Counted from the stretch's first letter, positions 27,263 through 36,637 are shown. The stretch is DNA of 64,000 nt from Flaviflexus massiliensis (GCF_001375495.1 NZ_LN831058.1:124001-188000); one strand, 5' to 3'. Notes: generated by a model from the sequence alone, not told the origin. Numbers and translations are program-made.

Positions 27263-28519
27263 GACCCATACCAAGTAAGCTATTTACTCGTGTCCGACCA
27301 AATGCCGCTTTTTGCTGTCACCGGGCTGGCAACATCGAAGCCTGCACCCGGCGATATCCCCCATCCCCGCAACAATCTCATGTGGGTGACCGAGCATTCC
27401 GGCATGATCGGCTGGGGCGAAGCGGCACGGGCGACCTTTGAGGGAGATGACCGCTTCAGACGTGCACAACGCTGGTTTGACGAGGTTGTCGAGGCCGCCA
27501 CGGTCACCGATCCCGTCGCAAGACCAGGTACCGGCCTGACGGCTTTCGGCACGTTCTCGTTCTCCAAGAACTCACGCGACGTTTCCACCATCATCATCCC
27601 CCGCAGGATCCTCGGCTGGGACGAGCACGGAGCATGGGAAACCACGATCTCGACCGAGGAAAATCCCGTTATCACAGACGAACTGGTTGAATCAATTCGT
27701 GATTTTGGACACGTCACGATGGCGCCGGGCGAGCTCGACGAGGACGCATTCACTGACGCAGTTGAAGAAACCGTTGAGCTACTGGCCAAAGGTGAGGCAA
27801 AGAAGGTAGTTCTTGCCCGTGACCTCGACATACGCACCGAATACGACATGGACGAGAGGCTGCTCATCGCGAAGCTCGCTCGCGCCTTCCCTTCCTGCTG
27901 GACGTACTGTGTGGACGGGATGATGGGGGCCACCCCCGAAATGCTTGCTTCCGTCCGGTCCGGACACCTCACCACCCGAGTCCTCGCGGGCTCCTGGCCA
28001 ACCACGCAGGGACAGGACGCCGCCGAATATGCCCTGCGCACCTCAGCGAAGGACATAGCCGAGCACAGGTACGCATCAGACTCGGTCCTCCACGCACTCG
28101 ACTTGCAGGCATCCGGTCCCGTACGTGCTAACGGACCCACGATCCTGCACCTGCCCAACGTCGTTCACCTCGCAACCGATTTCGAAGCCGACCTGGCTCC
28201 GGGATGGACGGGACTGACCGCGGCTGGTGCCATGCATCCCACGGCAGCGGTGGGTGGCACCCCCACCGACACTGCTCTCGAGATCATCGACCGGATCGAG
28301 GGCCTGGACCGCGGCCGCTACGCCGCCCCCGTTGGCTGGATGGATTGGTCCGGGAACAGCGACTGGGCACTGGCCCTGCGCTGCGCGCAGCTCAGCTCAA
28401 CAGATCCACGCCTCGCCCGGGCTTTTGCCGGTGGCGGCATCATGGAGCGCTCAAACCCCGCCCAGGAACTGTCCGAGACCGAGGCGAAGTTCTCCGCCAT
28501 TCTCAAAGCCTTCGAATAG
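27260..28519 (+). CDS. menF: Isochorismate synthase
   Basis: Converts chorismate to isochorismate, the first committed menaquinone step. Chorismate-binding-domain motifs are [44 protein letters not shown] and [16 protein letters not shown]. 419 residues from the ATG at 27260. A GTG at 27290 (TAAGCT 8 bases upstream) is an equally plausible start and would give 409 residues. It could in principle be another chorismate-using enzyme such as a salicylate or anthranilate synthase component, but the surrounding men genes favour MenF. Confidence 0.88.
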   Translation: MDPYQVSYLLVSDQMPLFAVTGLATSKPAPGDIPHPRNNLMWVTEHSGMIGWGEAARATFEGDDRFRRAQRWFDEVVEAATVTDPVARPGTGLTAFGTFSFSKNSRDVSTIIIPRRILGWDEHGAWETTISTEENPVITDELVESIRDFGHVTMAPGELDEDAFTDAVEETVELLAKGEAKKVVLARDLDIRTEYDMDERLLIAKLARAFPSCWTYCVDGMMGATPEMLASVRSGHLTTRVLAGSWPTTQGQDAAEYALRTSAKDIAEHRYASDSVLHALDLQASGPVRANGPTILHLPNVVHLATDFEADLAPGWTGLTAAGAMHPTAAVGGTPTDTALEIIDRIEGLDRGRYAAPVGWMDWSGNSDWALALRCAQLSSTDPRLARAFAGGGIMERSNPAQELSETEAKFSAILKAFE

Positions 28520-28602
28520 GGCACTTTCAGGCGCACCAGGACACTTTCCTCACCGGAGCGTGCGCAATCCTCAGCTGAGAGCATGCAACCCTGGGCATGC
28601 AA

Positions 28603-28642
28603 GCGGGGGTGCGCCGAGAACTAATTCCCTACGCACCCCCGC
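28603..28642. terminator. Stem-loop between menF and the HtrA gene
   Basis: GCGGGGGTGCG (28603-28613) pairs perfectly with CGCACCCCCGC (28632-28642), 18-base loop, between two convergent genes. Confidence 0.65.
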
Positions 28643-28646
28643 CGTT

Positions 28647-28679
28647 GAAGCGACAGCGCTTGTTTAATTGTGTCGCTTC
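28647..28679. terminator. Second stem-loop between menF and the HtrA gene
   Basis: GAAGCGACA (28647-28655) pairs with TGTCGCTTC (28671-28679), followed on the plus strand by a T-rich stretch. It forms a tandem pair with the preceding hairpin in the 208-base intergenic gap. Confidence 0.6.
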
Positions 28680-28727
28680 TTTAATCTTGCTTTAAGCAAG
28701 GGTTTGCTTGATGTCAGCTAACGAATG

Positions 28728-30350
28728 TTATTCACGAGTGCCGAGCACGAGCTCAATTTCCCTCGTGCTACCACCGGAGAAAACCTGTAACGTGATCGTC
28801 TCGCCGGGTGAGTACTGGCGGACGTAACCGGTGAGCGCGGTGTTGGAAGGGAGCTGGTCGCCATTGATGGACAGGATCGAATCCCCCACCTCAATACCCG
28901 CTTGTTCCGCGGGAGAACCAGGTGATACCTCAACCACCTGCGCACCCACACGCGTCCCGTTCTCGGTTTCCACAGCCTGTGAGGACGTGGTGACACCAAT
29001 GAAGGCGTGGTCGACCTGACCATCATCCATCAAATCATCCACTACCCGGGTGACGAGGTCGATGGGGATGGCGAAACCGAGTCCGATCGAACCGGCTGAT
29101 CCGCCGTCCATCGACGACAGGGAGGCGATGGAGGAGTTGATGCCAATCACCTCACCGCTCGCGTTGAAGAGCGGGCCACCCGAGTTGCCGGGGTTAATTG
29201 CAGCATCAATCTGGATCGCGTTCGTGACCACGGCAGCATCCTCATCACCCTCCGTCACAACGGGACGATCGAGGGCGGAGATGATGCCGGTCGTGACGGT
29301 GGAGGAGAGGCCGAGGGGGTTACCGATGGCGACCACCGGTTCACCAACAACCAGATCGTCCGATGTTCCAAACGTTGCTGGGGTAATTCCTTCCGGCACC
29401 GTGGTGAGCTTAATGACCGCGAGGTCCGTGCTCGCATCGGACCCAACTACTTCGGCGGGAATGATTTGACCGTTGGAGAGGGTCACCTGGATTTGCTGGG
29501 CACCGGCAATGACGTGGTGGTTGGTCAGGATATGACCGTCGGTGTCCAAGATGACGCCCGATCCGGTCGAGGATGTTCCTTGGCCGCGCACTTCGATGGC
29601 AACAACCGAGGGCTGGACCTCGTCAGCGATCTGGGCCCAGTTCACTCCCCCATCAGACGCCACCGTCCTGATCTCAGTCTGGGTTTCGCTCGAGACAGCA
29701 GCATCCGTATGCGGTTCCGTCAGCCCGTAGATGAGCCCCGCACCACCGGCACCGCCCACGAGCCCAGCAACGAGCGCCAGGGCCGCAACACCCGCGACGC
29801 CCTTGCGCCGTTCCGGTGCCTGCTGGGGAGCATGGTTGCCGCCGTAGCCCCGGTATCGATCATTGGGATGAGAGCCAAACGAAGCGTAGGGTGCTCCCCC
29901 GGAAGCCGGAGCCGACTGGGCCATCGGGGCAGAGCCAGCACTGGGGGTGGGCCTACTTGCGCACGTCTGGCGCGGTCCGAACGTATTGACAAACTCCGTC
30001 TGGTTGCCTGCTGCAGGAGCCTGCTGAGCACTACTTGCCCCGCGCGGGCCGATAGGGCCGGCAGAGGAAGGGAGGCTACCTTCGGGGCGGGGTGCAAACC
30101 GCTGGGTGTCAAAGGCGCCGCGATCTGTGTTCGGAGTTTGGGGGCCGGGATGACCGGTGCTTGGGGAAGTGTTTCCAAGAGACGCTGGAGTGCCGGAGCC
30201 TGGATTGTTTGATTGATCGTAGGCTCCCCCGGTCGTTCCCGGGGTCGCATTACGGTCTGAGACTGGATGGTCACTTCCCTCGCCGTTCATCGCCCCATCC
30301 CCACCGAGGTTCCCGCTCGCATTCCAGCGTTCAAATTCCTTGTCATTCAT
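28728..30350 (-). CDS. HtrA/DegP-type serine protease with PDZ domain, membrane anchored
   Basis: Envelope quality-control protease. Layout: a 180-residue disordered cytoplasmic N-terminus rich in Gly, Pro, Ser, Asn and Gln; one membrane helix (about 184-210); a trypsin-like domain with catalytic His in TNHHVIAGA, Asp in STDLAVIKL and Ser in NPGNSGGPLFN; and a C-terminal PDZ domain (SPAEQAGIEVGDSILSING). 540 residues from the ATG at 30350. An ATG at 30419 would add 23 residues and is possible, because a -10 box lies just upstream of it and neither start has a good ribosome-binding site. The active domain should face outside. It interrupts the menaquinone cluster and is convergent with menF. 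Confidence 0.9.
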   Translation of the reverse strand: MNDKEFERWNASGNLGGDGAMNGEGSDHPVSDRNATPGTTGGAYDQSNNPGSGTPASLGNTSPSTGHPGPQTPNTDRGAFDTQRFAPRPEGSLPSSAGPIGPRGASSAQQAPAAGNQTEFVNTFGPRQTCASRPTPSAGSAPMAQSAPASGGAPYASFGSHPNDRYRGYGGNHAPQQAPERRKGVAGVAALALVAGLVGGAGGAGLIYGLTEPHTDAAVSSETQTEIRTVASDGGVNWAQIADEVQPSVVAIEVRGQGTSSTGSGVILDTDGHILTNHHVIAGAQQIQVTLSNGQIIPAEVVGSDASTDLAVIKLTTVPEGITPATFGTSDDLVVGEPVVAIGNPLGLSSTVTTGIISALDRPVVTEGDEDAAVVTNAIQIDAAINPGNSGGPLFNASGEVIGINSSIASLSSMDGGSAGSIGLGFAIPIDLVTRVVDDLMDDGQVDHAFIGVTTSSQAVETENGTRVGAQVVEVSPGSPAEQAGIEVGDSILSINGDQLPSNTALTGYVRQYSPGETITLQVFSGGSTREIELVLGTRE

Positions 30351-30445
30351 CGCTCTCGGTCCCTTCTTGTCGTGTGATACTGCATCAGTTAATCCGGTCG
30401 TTCTGCTAATTCGCTTCATGGACTCTGAGCGGATGCTGGACCCCC

Positions 30446-30451
30446 ACTATA
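30446..30451 (-). promoter_or_regulatory. Candidate -10 box of the HtrA gene, overlapping the menD stop
   Basis: Minus-strand TATAGT overlaps the TAG stop of menD. It would start transcription near 30439 and give the protease gene its own promoter. Confidence 0.4.
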
Positions 30452-32129
30452 GTGACCGCTTGGCGGCCTGCCGCATGACCTCAGTCAGCTCCCGTCTCCG
30501 TGCCCTCACGGTCGTGATGTCCTGGGCACAGCCCACGCGAATGATTCGGCGGGCGGGCGGAAGCGCAAGCACGTCACGCAGGTCAGCTGTGCTGGTGATC
30601 TCGACTGGTTCCCAGCCGCATGCTTTCGCGAGCATGAGAATGTCGAGGTTCTTCGCGGTCCTGAACACCCGATCGAAGGTATTGGAGAAGCGCGGATCAC
30701 CGTGTTCGAGGGTGGCGAAGATTCCACCCCCGGAGTCATCAATAACAACGATGTCGAGATCGGGTTCGTCCTGACCCGCTGTGAGGACGAGTCCGCCGAT
30801 GTCGTGAATGAAGGTGAGGTCACCGACCACGACCTTCATTGGCCCCAACAGGTGTGCCATGCCGCGGGCACTCGACATCGTCCCGTCAATCCCGGCCAGC
30901 CCCCGGTTGGCAAAGAACGTTGCGGTCTGCTTGCCTGCCAGCAGGTCGATATCGCGAATAACGTTCGATGCGCCAACAAACCAGTTCCCGCCCGAGTTGG
31001 CAACCTGCGCCGCAACCTGCAGCGCATCCAGCTCATCTCCCAGGTAGTCTCGGCCCGCTTCGTGGGCGCTCTGCCCGGCACGCACCAGTCGCCTAGTCCA
31101 CTCCGCTTGAGCGGGTACTTCGGACATCGCCTCCACCATACGTGCAACCCTGCCCGGGTCAGTCGGAACGGGTTCGGTTCTGACGCTGATGATGTCAATG
31201 TCGGTGCGGGACATGAGGGAGGTGATGGGGCGAGACAGGGTGGGGTGACCGGTGATGATGACCCGTTCAATCTCATCCGAGACTGCCTCCGCCACGATCC
31301 TGGCCGCGGGCACAGCATTAGCCTCGTGCCTTTCGGTGGCTGCTGGCTCAGCAAAGACCGGGACCTGCCCGCGAGCGCTCCTTCCCAGTACCTCGGAGTA
31401 GGGAGTTCCGGGGCCGGCAATGATGACGGTCGCCCGATCATCAAGCACCTCGCGGCCCTCGCCTATAAACCCTCGTTCTGTAGTTCTTAACTCGCTTACA
31501 GGAGGCCCGGGAAAGGTACCTACCCGGATCCCTCTAATGGTGTTGACAGTGGCAAGCTCTGTGGTGGCAGTGGATGACTCAGTAGAGTTTTCGGCTGACG
31601 CGAAGGAAGGAGCATCAGGATGAAGTGGGTTGTCGAAGGCCACGTTGATGTGGACGGGTCCGCGCCACACCTGCGCCAGTGCCCGATCAACGAGTTCAGG
31701 ATCGGCCACGATGTCTTCCGCTGACACAGACAGCTGGTTCACGAGGTTGGGGCCGAGCATGCCCACCTGGTTCGTGGTCTGATTCGCTCCGCTGTTCCTC
31801 AGGTATTCGGGGCGATCCGCCGTCAGTGCCACGAATGGGATACCGCCATGGTAGGCCTCGACCGTGGCTGGGTGCAGGTTGGCGACTGCGGATCCCGAAG
31901 TAGTAATGACGGGGGCGGGAATGCCACTCGCGTGGCCGAGCCCGAGCGCAACAAAGGCCGCCACTCTCTCATCGGTCTCCACGTGCAGGGTGATGTCTCC
32001 CCTGACCTCAAGCTCCCGCAAGGCGTACGCGAACGGTGCGGACCGCGATCCCGGGCAGAGCACAAAGTGGGTGATGCCGAGTCCGAGGAGGCGTTCCAGT
32101 GCCGCTTCCGCACCCGCCTGCGAGCTCAC
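30447..32129 (-). CDS. menD: SEPHCHC synthase (MenD)
   Basis: Thiamine diphosphate enzyme that joins 2-oxoglutarate to isochorismate. N-terminal substrate-domain sequence FVLCPGSRSAPFAYAL, the cofactor glutamate region HVETDERVAAFVALGLGHAS, TTSGSAVANLHPA and the C-terminal segment GDLTFIHDIGGL with a following IDDSGGGIF are visible. 560 residues. The GTG start at 32127-32129 overlaps the menC stop as GTGA, so menC and menD are translationally coupled. Confidence 0.94.
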   Translation of the reverse strand: MSSQAGAEAALERLLGLGITHFVLCPGSRSAPFAYALRELEVRGDITLHVETDERVAAFVALGLGHASGIPAPVITTSGSAVANLHPATVEAYHGGIPFVALTADRPEYLRNSGANQTTNQVGMLGPNLVNQLSVSAEDIVADPELVDRALAQVWRGPVHINVAFDNPLHPDAPSFASAENSTESSTATTELATVNTIRGIRVGTFPGPPVSELRTTERGFIGEGREVLDDRATVIIAGPGTPYSEVLGRSARGQVPVFAEPAATERHEANAVPAARIVAEAVSDEIERVIITGHPTLSRPITSLMSRTDIDIISVRTEPVPTDPGRVARMVEAMSEVPAQAEWTRRLVRAGQSAHEAGRDYLGDELDALQVAAQVANSGGNWFVGASNVIRDIDLLAGKQTATFFANRGLAGIDGTMSSARGMAHLLGPMKVVVGDLTFIHDIGGLVLTAGQDEPDLDIVVIDDSGGGIFATLEHGDPRFSNTFDRVFRTAKNLDILMLAKACGWEPVEITSTADLRDVLALPPARRIIRVGCAQDITTVRARRRELTEVMRQAAKRSL

Positions 32130-33115
32130 AGGTGACCGCCCGTCAGTTCCGACACGTCACGATGGTCTTGAAGGTATTGCCACATGAGGTCCAGTCTCTC
32201 ACCCCAGCGCCGCCTCACCTCATCGGGCACGGGCGCAATCCGGTCAGCTTCGACCGTCCTCACGGGCAGGTTCCCATCATTCGGTACGAGGCTGTCGATT
32301 GTCACGTCCTGTTCGAACAGCTGGACCGTGGCCAGTCCGCACGCGTGATCAAGGGTGGGGAGGCTGGCCGCGAGTGCCACCCCGGCGGCAATCCCAATAG
32401 AAGATTCGAGGGCGGAGGATACGACGACCGGCATACCCAATTCCTCAGAAAGACGCAGGCATGCTCGCACACCACCCAGCGGCTGCACTTTGACGATCAT
32501 GAGGTCGGCAGCGTTCTGCCTTGCCACTTCGTACGGGTCTTCTGCCCTGCGGATCGATTCATCGGCCGCGATGGGAACGTTGACTGCACGCCGCACGCGA
32601 GCGAGCCCTTCAACGGTGGGGACGGGCTGTTCCGCATATTCGAGTCCGCCTGCCGCCCTGTCCAGGAGCGGGAGGCTGCGGATTGCGGTTTCTTCGTCCC
32701 AGCCGCCGTTCGCATCGATGCGGATCTTGCCGGCAAAGACTTCCCTGACCGCCGCGATTCTGCTCAGGTCATCGTCAAGGCTTTGTCCCTTTTCTGCGAC
32801 CTTGATTTTGGCGGTGTTGCAGCCTCCTCTGCGGGCGATGATGGCTTGCGCATTGTCGGGGCTGGTGGCGGGAACCGTGACGTTCACGGGAACACTGGCC
32901 CTTCGTGGTTCCGGGTAGCCGAGGTAAGCAGCTTCGAGGGCGGCTGCCAGCCAGGCTGAGGAGACCGGTATGTCGTAGTCCCAGAAGGGTGAGACTTCCG
33001 CCCATCCGGCCGGTCCCTGGATCAGCACACCGTCACGGACATCGAGTCCCCGGAATCGGGTGGGCAGGGGCGTGGAATAGACCCGGAACGGGAGAGGGAA
33101 GGTCTGTGCGGTCAT
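32126..33115 (-). CDS. menC: o-Succinylbenzoate synthase
   Basis: Enolase-superfamily dehydratase that makes o-succinylbenzoate. The family residues are seen in AKIKVAEKG-like sequence (TAKIKVAEKG, catalytic lysine), IRIDANGGWDEETA (metal Asp), PIAADESIR (metal Glu/Asp) and LMIVKVQPLGG (second lysine). 329 residues with the ATG at 33113-33115; the longer frame adds eight unconserved residues and would place the start inside its own -10 region. It is divergent from menB, with 33 bases between starts. Confidence 0.93.
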   Translation of the reverse strand: MTAQTFPLPFRVYSTPLPTRFRGLDVRDGVLIQGPAGWAEVSPFWDYDIPVSSAWLAAALEAAYLGYPEPRRASVPVNVTVPATSPDNAQAIIARRGGCNTAKIKVAEKGQSLDDDLSRIAAVREVFAGKIRIDANGGWDEETAIRSLPLLDRAAGGLEYAEQPVPTVEGLARVRRAVNVPIAADESIRRAEDPYEVARQNAADLMIVKVQPLGGVRACLRLSEELGMPVVVSSALESSIGIAAGVALAASLPTLDHACGLATVQLFEQDVTIDSLVPNDGNLPVRTVEADRIAPVPDEVRRRWGERLDLMWQYLQDHRDVSELTGGHL

Positions 33116-33127
33116 GGTCTTAGCGTA
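33116..33127 (-). promoter_or_regulatory. -10 element and leaderless-type start for menC
   Basis: Minus-strand TACGCT (33122-33127) lies exactly 6 bases before the menC ATG and there is no Shine-Dalgarno sequence. Confidence 0.55.
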
Positions 33128-33136
33128 GCGAAGTGG

Positions 33137-33148
33137 CACAATAGCGCC
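33137..33148 (+). promoter_or_regulatory. -10 element and leaderless-type start for menB
   Basis: CACAAT (33137-33142) lies exactly 6 bases before the menB ATG. Together with the menC element it forms a compact divergent promoter pair of only 33 bases. Confidence 0.5.
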
Positions 33149-34129
33149 ATGACGCTTTCACTCCCAGCATCCGTTTCAGACACGTTCGATCCCACCAAGT
33201 GGCGCGTCGTGGAAGGCTTTGACTTCACCGACATCACCTACCATCGTGCCGTTGAGCGCGAGTTTGAAGGGGATCGGATCGTGAGCGAAACCGATCTGCC
33301 GATCGTCCGCATTGCGTTCGACCGTCCCGAGGTTCGCAACGCCTTCCGTCCCGAAACGGTCGACGAGCTGTATCGGGCACTCGATCACGCTCGGCTCTCC
33401 GATCGGGTCGGTGCCGTCATTCTCACCGGGAATGGGCCGTCTGAGAAGGATGGTGGGTGGGCTTTCTGCTCCGGCGGTGACCAGCGGATCCGCGGCAACG
33501 ATGGCTACCGTTACGACGGGGGTGAGAACGCGACCGAGCACGCTGTCACCCGGGACACGATCAATCCGGAGAAGGCTGGGCGGCTCCACATCCTCGAGGT
33601 GCAGCGCCTCATTCGGACCATGCCGAAGGTGGTTATTGCCGCGGTGTCGGGATGGGCGGCGGGTGGCGGCCACTCCCTCAATGTCGTGTGCGACCTGTCC
33701 ATAGCCTCGCTCGAGCACGGCCGCTTCAAGCAGACGGATGCGAACGTGGGTTCGTTCGATGCTGGCTACGGTTCTGCCCTTCTCGCCCGCCAGGCAGGCG
33801 ATAAGAGGGCCCGCGAGATCTTCTTCCTCGCCCGGGAATACTCCGCACAGGAGGCCGCCGACTGGGGAGTTGTCAACGAAGCGGTCCCGCATGCCGAGCT
33901 CGAAGAGAAGGCGCTCGAATACGCTCGCATTGTGCTGACGAAGTCCCCGCAAGCCATTCGCATGCTCAAGTTTGCTTTCAACCTGTCTGATGATGGGATG
34001 GCGGGGCAGCAGGTGTTTGCGGGAGAGGCAACTCGCCTTGCGTACATGACCGATGAGGCCGCTGAGGGCAGGGATTCGTTCCTGGAGAAGCGGGATCCGA
34101 ACTGGTCGCAGTACCCGTACTACGCATGA
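33149..34129 (+). CDS. menB: 1,4-Dihydroxy-2-naphthoyl-CoA synthase
   Basis: Crotonase-fold enzyme that closes the second ring of the naphthoquinone head. Motifs: RPEVRNAFRPETVDEL near residue 57, CSGGDQRIRG (oxyanion region), VSGWAAGGGHSLNVVCDLS, and KQTDANVGSFDAGYGSALLARQ, which is typical of MenB. 326 residues, with an N-terminal extension of the kind seen in actinobacterial MenB. The stop overlaps menE as ATGA. Confidence 0.96.
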   Translation: MTLSLPASVSDTFDPTKWRVVEGFDFTDITYHRAVEREFEGDRIVSETDLPIVRIAFDRPEVRNAFRPETVDELYRALDHARLSDRVGAVILTGNGPSEKDGGWAFCSGGDQRIRGNDGYRYDGGENATEHAVTRDTINPEKAGRLHILEVQRLIRTMPKVVIAAVSGWAAGGGHSLNVVCDLSIASLEHGRFKQTDANVGSFDAGYGSALLARQAGDKRAREIFFLAREYSAQEAADWGVVNEAVPHAELEEKALEYARIVLTKSPQAIRMLKFAFNLSDDGMAGQQVFAGEATRLAYMTDEAAEGRDSFLEKRDPNWSQYPYYA

Positions 34130-35205
34130 TTCTGGAAGGCGGAACAGACCCGCACAACATCGCGGCTCTCGCGAGTGCCGCGCGGGACTCGTACGAGACA
34201 CACCTGGCCGGCGGGCAGCCTGAGCCAATCTTTTTGGTTGAGCCGGGTGCAACTGGCGTTGAAGAAGTAACGCCCCGCCCGGGCACGGCCTTCATTCTCC
34301 GCACCTCCGGCTCAACCACGGGAACAGGGAAGCTTGTGGAGCTGCCCTGGGAGTCAGTCCTCGCCTCCGGCACGGCCACCAACGACACACTGGGTGGTCC
34401 GGGCCGCTGGCTCACCTCCCTCCCCGTTCATCACATTGCCGGGCTGCAGACCGTCCTCCGTTCAGTGACCGCGGGTCACTCGCCCCACCCCTACCGGGTT
34501 GGTGACCCCATCCCCGACGGCAGAAACTATCTCTCCCTCGTCCCCACCCAGCTGACCCGTGCCCTGCAAGACCCAAGTATTGTTTCTGAGCTGGCATCGG
34601 TTGCCGCGATCCTCGTCGGCGGGCAAGCAACCCCCCAGGCACTCCTTCACAGGGGGCGGGAAGCGGGCCTCAACCTCGTGACGACGTACGGGATGACGGA
34701 GACATGTGGGGGCTGCGTCTACGACGGTAAGCCGATCGGTAATACACGGGTCGACATCGACTCCGGCCGCATCATCATCCACTCCCCCGTTGTCACCCTG
34801 GGGTATGTGGGAGGAGAAGTCTTTAACGGCAGGTTTGAGACCAGCGATGCTGGGACCTTCACCGACAACACGTTGACGGTGCTTGGGCGTCTTGACGATG
34901 CGATCACGACTGGCGGGATGACGATCATGCCTTCCCTACTGGAGGATTTTGTCGCCACTACCTTCAATCTGACCAGCGTCGCCACCTCCGTGCCCGATCC
35001 GGACTGGGGCGAAAAGCTCATCCTTGTCACGGAGACTGAAGTCGACCTCGAACGTCTTCGCGGTCCAGTGAAAGAGCGGTTGGGGGCAGAATATGCACCG
35101 AAGGAACTGCTGACCCTGGCGGATCTCGGGCTGGAATCTTTTCCGCTCAAGGACTCCGGTAAACTTGATCGGCGCGCACTTGCACGCCTCGTGAAAGGAC
35201 AGTAG
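34126..35205 (+). CDS. menE: o-Succinylbenzoate-CoA ligase
   Basis: ANL-superfamily AMP-forming ligase that activates o-succinylbenzoate before MenB acts. The P-loop RTSGSTTGTGK, TTYGMTETCGGCVYDG, VLGRLDDAITTGG and the C-terminal catalytic lysine in LKDSGKLDRRAL are visible. At 359 residues it is shorter than typical 450-500-residue MenE proteins but similar to compact actinobacterial ones. It overlaps menB by 4 bases and menA by 1 base. Confidence 0.92.
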   Translation: MILEGGTDPHNIAALASAARDSYETHLAGGQPEPIFLVEPGATGVEEVTPRPGTAFILRTSGSTTGTGKLVELPWESVLASGTATNDTLGGPGRWLTSLPVHHIAGLQTVLRSVTAGHSPHPYRVGDPIPDGRNYLSLVPTQLTRALQDPSIVSELASVAAILVGGQATPQALLHRGREAGLNLVTTYGMTETCGGCVYDGKPIGNTRVDIDSGRIIIHSPVVTLGYVGGEVFNGRFETSDAGTFTDNTLTVLGRLDDAITTGGMTIMPSLLEDFVATTFNLTSVATSVPDPDWGEKLILVTETEVDLERLRGPVKERLGAEYAPKELLTLADLGLESFPLKDSGKLDRRALARLVKGQ

Positions 35206-36074
35206 TGGCATCGTTCAAGGACTGGATGGAAGGGGCGCGTGTACGCACCCTCCCGGCCGCAATCGCGCCCGTGCTCGTAGGAACGGGCGCCGCCTACCAG
35301 GTCGGATCCGGTTCGGTGATCCGCGCACTTCTGGCGGCAGGAGTTGCACTCGCCTTCCAGATCGGCGTGAACTTCGCCAACGACTACTCTGACGGAATCC
35401 GCGGTACAGACGACGTTCGTACCGGCCCACCTCGCCTCACGGGAGGTGGGATGGCAAGCCCGAAGACCGTCAAGTACGCGGCGTTCGCCAGCTTCGCTGT
35501 TGGCGCTCTCCTCGGCCTCATCCTCGTTGCACTGTCGGGCACCTGGTGGCTTCTGCTCGCCGGCGTCGTGGCCATTATTGCTGCCTGGTACTACACGGGC
35601 GGTGATCGTCCCTACGGCTACATGGGGCTCGGCGAAGTGTTTGTCTTCGTGTTCTTTGGGCTCTTCGCAACACTTGGCACAACGTGGACGCAGGCGGGTG
35701 AACTCCCCGCATCCTCCTGGCTCGGTGCCGTTGGCGTTGGCCTCATTGCCTGCGCTCTCCTCATGGTCAACAACATTCGTGACATCCCCACCGACTCCCT
35801 CGTTGGCAAGAAAACTCTTGCGGTGCGGATGGGTGACGTACCGGCACGCTACTCCTTCATTGCCATGCTCATCATCCCCATGATTCTGGCAATCGTCATC
35901 GCCATCCAATCTCCATGGGTACTGCTGTCACTCATCCTGCTGCCCGCGGTTCTCCTGCAGGCACGCAGGCTGCTGGCTGGCGCGAAGGGCCGCGACCTCA
36001 TCGTGGTTCTGCGAGACACCGGCCTCATTGAGCTCGGCTACGGCATCACCCTGCTCATTGGGCTCACCATTTAG
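35205..36074 (+). CDS. menA: 1,4-Dihydroxy-2-naphthoate polyprenyltransferase
   Basis: UbiA-family membrane prenyltransferase that attaches the isoprenoid tail to the naphthoquinone ring. The two aspartate-rich motifs are visible: NFANDYSDGIRGTDD and DIPTDSLVGKKTL. About nine membrane helices in 289 residues. The GTG start at 35205 shares one base with the menE TAG. It ends the menB-menE-menA operon just before a strong terminator. Confidence 0.94.
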   Translation: MASFKDWMEGARVRTLPAAIAPVLVGTGAAYQVGSGSVIRALLAAGVALAFQIGVNFANDYSDGIRGTDDVRTGPPRLTGGGMASPKTVKYAAFASFAVGALLGLILVALSGTWWLLLAGVVAIIAAWYYTGGDRPYGYMGLGEVFVFVFFGLFATLGTTWTQAGELPASSWLGAVGVGLIACALLMVNNIRDIPTDSLVGKKTLAVRMGDVPARYSFIAMLIIPMILAIVIAIQSPWVLLSLILLPAVLLQARRLLAGAKGRDLIVVLRDTGLIELGYGITLLIGLTI

Positions 36075-36087
36075 AAGAATTGATTAC

Positions 36088-36123
36088 GGGCCGTGCCCCT
36101 GCCTGCCGGCTGGGGCACGGCCC
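36088..36123. terminator. Terminator after menA
   Basis: A perfect 12-base-pair stem, GGGCCGTGCCCC (36088-36099) with GGGGCACGGCCC (36112-36123), 12-base loop, 13 bases after the menA stop. Convergent genes on both sides suggest bidirectional use. Confidence 0.8.
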
Positions 36124-36170
36124 TATTCATTTGATCGAGAACGCAGACCAGGACTACTCCTACTTTTTCC

Positions 36171-36587
36171 CTACTTTTGTTCGGTCTCGTTTGAGCTCGG
36201 AGAATCAAAGTCTGTTAGCGAGTCATCTGCCTCGCCCGCGGGCTTTGGTTCAGTACCAGGTTCAGCAACGTGAGCTGCATCATTGTCCGTAACATGTGCG
36301 TCTGCCGTGCCGGATTCCGCATCCGTAACGATGGCATCCTCAATGTCCTCATCGCTGGGTCCGGACTTAGGTTTTGCGGGGCGGTTTCCGGAATTCTTTG
36401 TCACGAGATTCTCGACACTGCCCGCCGCCTGATCGCGTTGGTGGGGGAAGAAAATGAACCCAGCCATGGCGCCGCAGAGAATCGCGGTGAAGACCAGCAG
36501 GTACGATCTCATACCGAGAAGATAGAAGACACCGGCGAATCCCGCGAAGAGTAGAACCCGGATCAGAGTATATTTAACGATGCTCAC
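36171..36587 (-). CDS. DUF4229-like small membrane protein
   Basis: 138 residues. Two hydrophobic helices in the first 50 residues (TLIRVLLFAGFAGVFYLLGM and YLLVFTAILCGAMAGFIFF) are followed by a long acidic, Ala-, Asp- and Ser-rich tail that looks disordered. The helix pair and the place next to menA fit DUF4229, a family of unknown function in actinobacteria; the family name is tentative. It is divergent from the next gene with about 50 bases between starts. Confidence 0.7.
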   Translation of the reverse strand: MSIVKYTLIRVLLFAGFAGVFYLLGMRSYLLVFTAILCGAMAGFIFFPHQRDQAAGSVENLVTKNSGNRPAKPKSGPSDEDIEDAIVTDAESGTADAHVTDNDAAHVAEPGTEPKPAGEADDSLTDFDSPSSNETEQK

Positions 36588-36625
36588 CGCCCAAGCCTAT
36601 CGTGACCGTGACCAGCTCTATCGCC

Positions 36626-36637
36626 TATGATGGTTGG
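36626..36637 (+). promoter_or_regulatory. -10 element and leaderless-type start at 36638
   Basis: TATGAT (36626-36631) lies exactly 6 bases before the GTG at 36638, and GTGACC (36602-36607) is a possible -35 box with an 18-base spacer. This decides the start against the upstream GTG at 36602, which would overlap the -35 region. Confidence 0.55.
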
